From assembly GCA_023433515.1 (NCBI GenBank), contig JAEZCN010000192.1, positions 1 through 8,559 of the forward strand: DNA of 8,559 nt. Reading direction: 5' to 3'. Every line of letters starts with the position of its first letter. Within the stretch, counting starts at the first letter, position 1. This document shows, one piece after another, positions 1-5,250 of the stretch. The DNA comes from Pseudomonadota bacterium. GTDB taxonomy: Bacteria > Pseudomonadota > Gammaproteobacteria > Steroidobacterales > Steroidobacteraceae. The notes beneath the pieces were generated by a model. The model saw only the letters and a list, made by a program, of their open reading frames with translations. It was not told where the DNA came from and did no database searches. The translations under genes and the position numbers were made by a program.

Positions 1-449
1 AGAAGATGCGCGAGGTCGACGGCGCGTACGGCGGCGAGATGAGCGCGCATCACTATTTCCGTGATTTCTCGTACTGCGACAGCGGGATGATCCCGTGGCT
101 GCTGGTGCTCGAGCGCGTATGCGAGTCGGGCAAGTCGCTCGACGAGCTCGTGGCCGCGCGCATCAAGGCGTTCCCGTCGAGCGGCGAGATCAACCGCAAG
201 CTGCCGGACGCGAAGAAAGCGCTCGCCGAAGTCGAGGCGAAATACGCGCAGGGCGCCGAGGTCGTGGACCACACCGATGGCCTGTCCGTGGATTTCAAGG
301 ATTGGCGCTTCAACGTGCGCGCCTCGAACACGGAACCCCTGGTGCGCCTCAACGTCGAATCCCGCGGCAACGAGGCGCTGATGCGCGAGAAGGCGGCTGA
401 GCTGCTCGCCTTGCTCGACTCCCTCGGCGCCATCAAAGCCAACCACTGA
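1..449 (+). CDS. manB: Phosphomannomutase (CpsG/ManB type), C-terminal part, truncated by window start
   Basis: Only the last ~149 codons are present; the reading frame is open through base 1, so the N-terminus with the active-site phosphoserine and the metal loop lies outside the window. The visible part starts with the sugar-binding stretch GAYGGEMSAHHYFRDF (residues 7-22 of the part counted from the Met at base 6), followed by CDSGMIPWLLVLE. It then has the C-terminal phosphate-binding loop RASNTEPLVRLN, which contacts substrate phosphate in the alpha-D-phosphohexomutase family. The wording of these motifs, including SGEIN and DWRFN, matches the enterobacterial CpsG/ManB branch as I remember it. 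The enzyme interconverts mannose-6-phosphate and mannose-1-phosphate in the cytoplasm, feeding GDP-mannose synthesis for polysaccharide or LPS. Dual phosphoglucomutase activity (AlgC-like) cannot be excluded. It ends in TGA and a dispersed repeat begins at the next base. Confidence 0.93.
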   Translation, partial: KMREVDGAYGGEMSAHHYFRDFSYCDSGMIPWLLVLERVCESGKSLDELVAARIKAFPSSGEINRKLPDAKKALAEVEAKYAQGAEVVDHTDGLSVDFKDWRFNVRASNTEPLVRLNVESRGNEALMREKAAELLALLDSLGAIKANH

Positions 450-487
450 AATGGGGACATTCCTCGTTTCCTAGAAAAAGGGGACAG
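450..487 (+). repeat. Dispersed REP-like repeat, copy 1 (solitary)
   Basis: This 38-bp stretch matches the left arm of the palindromic element at 2218-2375 with 3 differences (23 identical bases TGGGGACATT...CCTAG, then a slightly diverged tail). It contains two direct heptamers GGGGACA whose starts are 27 bp apart (453-459 and 480-486). It begins one base after the phosphomannomutase stop codon. The GGGGACA/TGTCCCC core resembles REP sequences mobilised by RAYT (REP-associated tyrosine) transposases in gammaproteobacteria; that assignment is from memory and no transposase gene is present here. Confidence 0.8.
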
Positions 488-501
488 ACTCGAATCTGCC
501 C
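481..501 (+). other. Imperfect hairpin at the end of repeat copy 1
   Basis: GGG-A-CAGAC-TCGA-ATCTG-CCC can fold: three G-C pairs, a bulged A484, four pairs CAGA/TCTG, a C-A mismatch and a TCGA loop. It overlaps the second GGGGACA heptamer, so it is probably the REP-type palindrome itself. No T-run follows, so there is no support for a classical intrinsic terminator, although it could slow polymerase or exonuclease behind the phosphomannomutase gene. Confidence 0.5.
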
Positions 502-523
502 TCGCTCACTTACCCCTGGCAAA

Positions 524-536
524 GAGGTCATACCTC
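524..536 (+). promoter_or_regulatory. Ribosome binding site inside a small hairpin, for the M28 peptidase gene
   Basis: The only Shine-Dalgarno-like sequence ahead of the ATG at 538 is AGAGG/GAGGT, about 9-10 bases upstream. It forms a perfect inverted repeat GAGGT-CAT-ACCTC (5-bp stem, 3-base loop) that ends one base before the start codon, so the stem would cover the ribosome binding site. The RBS role is well supported by position. A regulatory role for the stem is inference, since a 5-bp stem is weak. No convincing sigma-70 promoter was seen in 488-523. Confidence 0.5.
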
Positions 537-537
537 G

Positions 538-2220
538 ATGAGTTCAATTCCGCGTTCGCTGGCATTTGCCGCCGCCTTCGTCCTCGCCGGCTACGTCGCT
601 CATGCGCAATCGACAACGTCGATCGCCATCCCGCCCGCGGTCGAAGCCACCGCGAAGGCGCAGATCACCCCCGCGGCGCTCGAAGCTCCGATCCGATTCC
701 TCGCCTCCGATGAACTCGAAGGCCGCGGACCCGCGACGCGCGGCGACAAGCTGGCGCGGCTATACCTCGCGACCCAGCTGCAGCAGCTCGGCTACCTACC
801 CGGCGGCGAGAAGGGCGGTTGGGAGCAGGAGTTCGACATCGTCGGCATCACGGCGCGCATGCCGACGAGCTGGTCGTTCACTGGGAACAAGGGTGGCGTC
901 GATCTCGAGTGGTCTGACGACTACATCGCGAGCAGCGGCGTGCAGTCGGAAAAGGGATCGATCAAGGATGCCGAACTCGTATTCGTTGGTTACGGCATCG
1001 AGGCGCCCGAGTACAAGTGGGACGACTTCAAGGGCGTCGACGTCAAGGGCAAGGTGCTCGTGATGCTCAACAACGATCCCGACTGGGAACCGAAGTTGTT
1101 CGGCGGCAAGGCACGCCTGTATTACGGCCGTTGGACCTACAAGTATGAAAGCGCCGCGCGGCACGGAGCCGCGGGCGCGATCATCATTCACACCACGCCG
1201 TCCGCGGGTTATCCCTGGCAGGTAGTGCAGTCGTCGTGGGGTGGCGAGCAGTTCGAACTACCGGACGAAGGCGAGCAACGGATCCAGTTGAAGGCCTGGG
1301 TGACCGAGGACGCCGCGCGCCGCCTCGTGAAAGCCGCTGGCTCCGACCTCGACAAACTGGTCGCTTCCGCGAAGACGCGCGGCTTCAAGCCCGTGAAGCT
1401 GGGCCTGCGCACCTCGATCGGTTTCGACAACAAGCTGTCGAAGGTACGCACGGCGAACGTCGCCGGCCTGCTGCCCGGCAGCGATCCGAAGCTCAAGGAC
1501 GAAGTCGTCATCTATTCCGCGCACCACGATCACTTCGGCATCGGCGAGCCCGATAAAACCGGTGACCGGATCTACAACGGCGCGCAGGACAACGCGGCGG
1601 GCTGCGCGCAGGTCCTCGCCATCGCGCGTGCGATGGCGGCGCTGCCGGAGCGTCCGCGACGCTCCGTGCTCATGTTGTTCGTCGCGGGCGAGGAACAGGG
1701 GTTGTTAGGGTCGAAGTACTACTCCGAGCACCCGACGATCGCGCCCGGCAGAATCGCCGCGAACATCAACTATGACGGCGGCAACTTCCTGGGACGCACG
1801 AAGGACCTCACACAGATCGGTTCGGGTAAGTCCTCGCTCGATGCGCTCGCAAAGGCATTGGTGGAAAAGCAGGGCCGCGTACTGGTGCCCGATCAGCAGC
1901 CCGACAAGGGTTATTACTACCGCTCCGACCAGTTCTCATTCGCCAAGATCGGCGTGCCCGCGCTGTACTTCGACGAAGGCAGCCAGTTCATCGGCAAGCC
2001 CGAAGGCTGGGGCCGCGAGAAGAAGGACGAATGGACCGAACACGTCTATCACCAGCCCAGCGACGAGATCGACGACACGTGGGTGTTCGACGGCATGATC
2101 GAAGACGCCACGATCGGCTTCAACGCGGGCTGGCTCGTCGCCCAGGCCGACGAGATGCCCACCTGGAACAAGGGCGACGAGTTCGAAGCCGCTCGAAAGA
2201 AGGCCATCGCGGCCCGGTAA
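538..2220 (+). CDS. Secreted M28-family zinc metallopeptidase with PA domain
   Basis: This 560-residue exported aminopeptidase-like enzyme is predicted to act in the periplasm or outside the cell, releasing amino acids from peptides. Residues 1-23 form a signal peptide: a basic start, a hydrophobic core and AHA before Q24, with no lipobox Cys. Residues ~145-275 look like a PA (protease-associated) insert: VFVGYGIEAPEY, then VKGKVLVMLNNDP and AAGAIIIHTT. The M28 catalytic domain occupies ~300-540. By family alignment the di-zinc residues are H329 (SAHHDH, with D331), D351 (AQDNAAG), E386, D413 (NYDGG) and H505 (YHQPSDE). E385 of GEEQG is the likely catalytic base, so all key residues are present. 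The start at ATG 538 is chosen because it gives the signal peptide and has AGAGG upstream. The stop TAA overlaps the inverted-repeat element. The substrate cannot be told from sequence, and nearby genes suggest no shared pathway. Confidence 0.93.
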   Translation: MSSIPRSLAFAAAFVLAGYVAHAQSTTSIAIPPAVEATAKAQITPAALEAPIRFLASDELEGRGPATRGDKLARLYLATQLQQLGYLPGGEKGGWEQEFDIVGITARMPTSWSFTGNKGGVDLEWSDDYIASSGVQSEKGSIKDAELVFVGYGIEAPEYKWDDFKGVDVKGKVLVMLNNDPDWEPKLFGGKARLYYGRWTYKYESAARHGAAGAIIIHTTPSAGYPWQVVQSSWGGEQFELPDEGEQRIQLKAWVTEDAARRLVKAAGSDLDKLVASAKTRGFKPVKLGLRTSIGFDNKLSKVRTANVAGLLPGSDPKLKDEVVIYSAHHDHFGIGEPDKTGDRIYNGAQDNAAGCAQVLAIARAMAALPERPRRSVLMLFVAGEEQGLLGSKYYSEHPTIAPGRIAANINYDGGNFLGRTKDLTQIGSGKSSLDALAKALVEKQGRVLVPDQQPDKGYYYRSDQFSFAKIGVPALYFDEGSQFIGKPEGWGREKKDEWTEHVYHQPSDEIDDTWVFDGMIEDATIGFNAGWLVAQADEMPTWNKGDEFEAARKKAIAAR

Positions 2221-2375
2221 TGGGGACATTCCTCGTTTCCTAGCAAACAGGGACAGGCTTCGATGGGGACTCGATGAGCCCCGTTTCCGTTGGCTGCGCG
2301 CGCGATCGGGGGTCCAGCCGGCTTTGCACGGCAGGTCTGTCCCCGTTTGCTAGGAAACGAGGAATGTCCCCATTA
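2218..2375. repeat. 158-bp palindromic REP-pair/MITE-like element with 39-bp inverted arms (copies 2 and 3)
   Basis: The left arm 2218-2256 and right arm 2337-2375 are reverse complements with a single mismatch (A at 2249 against the equivalent G). They enclose an 80-bp centre. Each arm carries the GGGGACA-N20-(G/A)GGGACA layout of copy 1, so three copies of one repeat lie in this window. The element fills the gap between two convergent genes: its left edge contains the peptidase stop TAA and its right edge lies 6 bp from the kinase stop. It encodes no transposase, so it would be non-autonomous, like a REP doublet (BIME) or MITE. It may also form a large hairpin in transcripts from both sides and protect 3' ends or stop convergent transcription; that role is inference. 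Confidence 0.85.
2265..2282. other. Inner hairpin in the centre of the palindromic element
   Basis: GGGG-A-CTC-GAT-GAG-CCCC folds as a 7-bp, mostly G-C stem with one bulged A and a 3-base loop. The sequence just before and after (ATGGGGAC and CCCCGTTTCC) again resembles the repeat's own core, so the centre may hold worn-down remains of another repeat copy. There is no T-run to make it a canonical terminator. Confidence 0.45.
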
Positions 2376-2381
2376 AGCGCA

Positions 2382-3680
2382 TTAAGCGATAGCGGGTGTC
2401 GGAGCTTCCGAAGTCGAATAGTCCATGAGCGCCTCGAGCGCCGCGGCGGCATTCTTGTAGCGATCCGCCGGATCCTTCGCCACCAGCCGCTCGAGGAAGC
2501 GCTGGTGCCTGGCGAGATCCCCAGGCAGCTTCGGAATCGGCGCCGTCTTGTGCATCTCGAACAACGCGACCAGCGTGCCCGCGGCATACATGCGCTGCCC
2601 CGTGAGCAACTCGTACAACATCACGCCCACGCTGTAGAGATCCGAGCGCTCGTCGGCCGTCCCGCCGAGCGCCTGTTCGGGCGATAGGTAGTAAGGCGTG
2701 CCGATCACGACACCCGCGAGGGTCCTCGCCACCGGGTCCGCGTCGCGGCGCGCGCTGCCGAAGTCGACCAGCGCGATCGTGCCGTCGTCGCGGAACATGA
2801 CGTTCGCGGGCTTGAGATCGCGATGGATGATCCCCGCCGCATGCACGGAGGTCAGCGCCGCGAGTATGGAGCCGATGATCAGGAATGTTTCCTCGATGCC
2901 CGGCCGCTCGCGCTGGATGCGCGCGCGCAGATCTCCGGCGGGGAAGTACTCCATGACGATGTAGGCATGAGTTTCGCTGAAGCCGTGCTCGAACACCTTG
3001 GCCACGTACGGACTGTCGATGCTCGACGCCGCGAAATATTCCTGGACGAACCGCGCCAGCAGATCCGAATCCCCGCTGCCTTCGCCCTTGAGGATCTTGA
3101 GCACGACCTGCTGCTTCTCCGGTCCCCGCTCGCATAAACAGACATTCGCCGTCGCGCCGCTGCCCAGCGCCTTCACGGGCGTGAAGCCCTGGATCCCGGC
3201 GGACTTGAGCACCGCCTCCGCGTCGGCGAGGCGCTTGGCCTCGGCGCGCAGGATCATGCTGGGGCTGTCGGGAGCCGCCGCGGGCCGGCTCGCCGACTTG
3301 CTCAGGTTCTGCGGAATCGGCTTGATCCCGGCCGCGGCCGGACGCGACTCGGATTTGCGCGGCGTCAGGACCGGGGGCGCCTTGACCTCGATCTCGGCCG
3401 GCGGCTTGTGCCGCGGCACTTCGGAAGGCACGCGCACGATCTTCGGGAAGTTAGGCTTGGTGCGCAGGTCCGAAAGCCACAGCAGACCTTCCTTGCGCAG
3501 ATACTCGTCGTCGATGAGCAGGTGCACGTAGCGGTCCCAGCGGAAATCCGCGGGCGGCTTGCCGTAGGCGGCGAGATCGTGAACCTCGAGCCTCGCCTGC
3601 GGCCATTTCTCCATGGCCATGCGCCGCGCCCGGTTCACCAGGCCCGACGCGTGCCGGATGATGAGGACCCGTTCGGTCAT
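2382..3680 (-). CDS. Hanks-type Ser/Thr protein kinase with degenerate receiver-like N-terminus
   Basis: This is a soluble 432-residue kinase. The catalytic domain (~166-418) has every hallmark: Gly-rich loop LGSGATANV (172-180), ATP-anchoring K195 (VVLKILK), helix-C E214, catalytic loop HRDLKPAN (286-293, D288), metal-binding DFG (306-308), GTPYYLSPE (327-335), D347 and R407. Activity is therefore expected. There is no membrane helix, PASTA or other sensor after it. Residues 1-88 look like a shortened response-regulator receiver: strand VLIIRH, then LLIDDEY with D57 where the phospho-Asp sits, then EGLLWLSDLR and PKIVRV. The acidic pair and conserved Lys are missing. Residues ~90-140 are a Pro/Ala-rich linker. 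The start at 3680 is chosen because it follows the upstream gene's stop by one base (TGACATG), implying translational coupling; an ATG at 3716 inside that gene is less likely. As last gene of a PilJ/CheA operon, it probably serves or modulates that pathway. Its substrate is unknown. Confidence 0.9.
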   Translation of the reverse strand: MTERVLIIRHASGLVNRARRMAMEKWPQARLEVHDLAAYGKPPADFRWDRYVHLLIDDEYLRKEGLLWLSDLRTKPNFPKIVRVPSEVPRHKPPAEIEVKAPPVLTPRKSESRPAAAGIKPIPQNLSKSASRPAAAPDSPSMILRAEAKRLADAEAVLKSAGIQGFTPVKALGSGATANVCLCERGPEKQQVVLKILKGEGSGDSDLLARFVQEYFAASSIDSPYVAKVFEHGFSETHAYIVMEYFPAGDLRARIQRERPGIEETFLIIGSILAALTSVHAAGIIHRDLKPANVMFRDDGTIALVDFGSARRDADPVARTLAGVVIGTPYYLSPEQALGGTADERSDLYSVGVMLYELLTGQRMYAAGTLVALFEMHKTAPIPKLPGDLARHQRFLERLVAKDPADRYKNAAAALEALMDYSTSEAPTPAIA

Positions 3681-3681
3681 G

Positions 3682-5229
3682 TCAGCGCAATACCGAGTGG
3701 CGCTCGATGATGGCACGGAGCTTCAGCTCGTCGACCGGCTTCGTCAGGTATCCATCACAGCCGGCCATCGTGCCGCGGATCTTGTCGAAGGTCTTGTCCT
3801 TGCTCGTGAGCATGACGACCTTCATGAGCGCGTTGTCCTTGTTCTTCTTGATCATCTTGCAGACGTCGTAGCCGTCCATGCCCGGCAGCATCACGTCGAG
3901 GAAGATCAGGTCGTAGTGCTGCTTCGAGATCTTGAACAGCGCCTCTTCGCCCGAAGCGGCGAATTCGGGCTGGATGCCATACGGCTGCAGCTTGTTCTGC
4001 AGGAACGTGCGCATGAGCGGACTGTCGTCGACGCACAGCACTCGGAATACCTGCTCTTCGTTGCGCGGCGTCGGAACGCCCGCCACCGGCGTCGGCGGCG
4101 GAACCGCGGGGGCCGGCGGAGCCACCAGGACCGTCGGCGGCGGCTGCATCGGCGCCTCGGCGCTGCGCCCGGTGCTGGCCGCCGTCGGCAGCGAGGCCGC
4201 GAGCGGCGAGGGCGGCGGGACGATGCGCAGGTTCGTGCGCGACGTCGAATTCACGACCGCGGACAGCGCCGCGGGCGACAGCGGGGTTACCCCGCTCGAC
4301 ATGTTCGCGAGACCACTCGGCGCGGGCGTCACGCCGGTGTTCCCGGTCCTGTCAGCTCCCGTCGTGGTCCCGTCGCTCAGGATCCTGTCGACGGTCTTTT
4401 CGGTAACCGGCTTCTCGTTGATCGACTTCTCGTTGATCGATTTTTCGTTGGCGTCGAGCTGCGGAGCGACGTTCGGCGCGAGCGTGACGCTCGGCAGTAC
4501 CGTCGCGGCCGGTGCGTTCGCCGTCATCGACGTGGGCAGCGTTCCGGAAAGTTTCGCGGTCGCGGCCTGTTTGATCATCGATGAGCTGGTCGATGCATGG
4601 GTCGAGGTGGCGTTCGACAGTGTAGTGCTGGCCGATACGTTCGCGCTCGCCGCGGCGCCGGGCGTCTGACTCGCGGCCGCGGCAGGCACCGCCGTGTTGA
4701 TGCTGGTCGACAGCGCGGGCTGCTTCGCGGTCGACGCCGTGTTCACGCGTGCCGAGATGCTCGCGTCGAACTTGGGCGCGGAAGACGCGGGCGAGGGCGC
4801 GGAACTGTCGAGCGTCGTGCTCGCGGTGGGCAACGTGCCGCCTGCGCGCGGCGCGGAGACATCGAGCGCCGCCGCCGATTCGCGCTCGACGTTGTTGAGT
4901 GCGATGGCCAGACGGTCCATCGCGCCGACGACCTTGAGACCGAGCGGGCGCGCGGCGGAGGCGACACCGAGATCAGCGTTCTTCGCGCCGACGACGAGCG
5001 TGCGGTCGGACGTGCTGGAGAACGTGGCCTGCCAGCTCGCGACCGCGCTGTCACTGTCGCCATCGAGCAGGTACATGTCCGGAGCGACGCCGCTTTCGGC
5101 CACCCAAAGCTTGTAGCCGATCTGCCGCGCGGGCGCGACCGACAACAGGAAGATGGAGTTGAGCATCTGGCGTTCCGGCGCGGAAAATCCGACGACTCGG
5201 ACGTTGAGGATGCGGGTCTTGTTTGTCAT
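3682..5229 (-). CDS. Response regulator: degenerate N-terminal receiver-like domain, long disordered linker, C-terminal CheY-like receiver
   Basis: This is a 515-residue protein. The C-terminal ~120 residues (395-515) are a complete receiver: acidic pair D401/D402, phospho-acceptor D445 (LIFLDVMLPGMDGYD), T475 (VVMLTS) and K497 (YLTKPVD). No output domain follows. Residues ~5-115 have alternating strands and helices with YLLDGDS (D56) and ARPLGLKVV, like a receiver that lost its acidic pair and Lys. Between them, ~118-393 is a low-complexity Ala/Ser/Thr/Pro stretch with no Cys, Trp or Tyr and one Phe (F154), probably disordered. It includes four pentapeptide repeats (261-280). AAGGGA lies 7 bases before the ATG, and the gene begins 21 bp after the CheA hybrid. 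It probably receives phosphate from that kinase and acts by protein contact, as CheY/PilG-type regulators do. The role of the N-terminal domain is unknown. Confidence 0.88.
   Translation of the reverse strand: MTNKTRILNVRVVGFSAPERQMLNSIFLLSVAPARQIGYKLWVAESGVAPDMYLLDGDSDSAVASWQATFSSTSDRTLVVGAKNADLGVASAARPLGLKVVGAMDRLAIALNNVERESAAALDVSAPRAGGTLPTASTTLDSSAPSPASSAPKFDASISARVNTASTAKQPALSTSINTAVPAAAASQTPGAAASANVSASTTLSNATSTHASTSSSMIKQAATAKLSGTLPTSMTANAPAATVLPSVTLAPNVAPQLDANEKSINEKSINEKPVTEKTVDRILSDGTTTGADRTGNTGVTPAPSGLANMSSGVTPLSPAALSAVVNSTSRTNLRIVPPPSPLAASLPTAASTGRSAEAPMQPPPTVLVAPPAPAVPPPTPVAGVPTPRNEEQVFRVLCVDDSPLMRTFLQNKLQPYGIQPEFAASGEEALFKISKQHYDLIFLDVMLPGMDGYDVCKMIKKNKDNALMKVVMLTSKDKTFDKIRGTMAGCDGYLTKPVDELKLRAIIERHSVLR
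4390..4449 (-). repeat. In-frame pentapeptide tandem repeat in the regulator's linker
   Basis: Residues 261-280 are four copies of a five-residue unit: NEKSI, NEKSI, NEKPV, TEKTV. At DNA level the 15-bp unit (TTCTCGTTGATCGAC on the + strand) occurs at 4412-4426 and 4427-4441 with one difference, and the outer units are more diverged. The unit is charged, in contrast to the Ala/Thr-rich surroundings. It looks like slippage-generated expansion in a length-tolerant linker. Confidence 0.85.
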
Positions 5230-5236
5230 GGCGGCG

Positions 5237-5242
5237 TCCCTT
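5237..5242 (-). promoter_or_regulatory. Ribosome binding site of the response regulator gene
   Basis: AAGGGA on the minus strand lies 7 bases before the ATG at 5229, within the 21-bp gap after the CheA hybrid stop. It supports this start codon and independent ribosome loading within the operon. Confidence 0.7.
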
Positions 5243-5250
5243 GCTTGGCT

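Noticed and set aside
481..501. Intrinsic terminator behind the phosphomannomutase gene
   Set aside because: The stem is imperfect and is followed by CTCGCTCAC, not a T-run.
2218..2375. A complete insertion sequence
   Set aside because: Only 158 bp long with no transposase frame and no convincing flanking target-site duplication; at most a non-autonomous element.
2350..3135. 261-codon minus-strand frame overlapping the kinase domain
   Set aside because: It is in another frame from the kinase motifs, Arg-rich and without domains. It ends in the repeat's mini-ORF by chance.
3681..3716. Upstream start for the Ser/Thr kinase at 3716
   Set aside because: It would overlap the preceding gene by 35 bp and add MPSSSATRYCAD, which does not look like protein start sequence. 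The ATG at 3680 is one base past the upstream stop and is followed directly by a strand-like VLIIRH.
4573..4582. Palindrome TCATCGATGA as an operator site
   Set aside because: It lies in the middle of the regulator's coding linker, is short, and has no partner site or nearby promoter; likely chance.
3613..4669. Long + strand frames (323 and 245 codons) opposite the regulator gene
   Set aside because: They mirror the low-complexity linker and give Arg-rich or Val/Ala-rich nonsense. The minus strand has an intact receiver domain and a good ribosome binding site.
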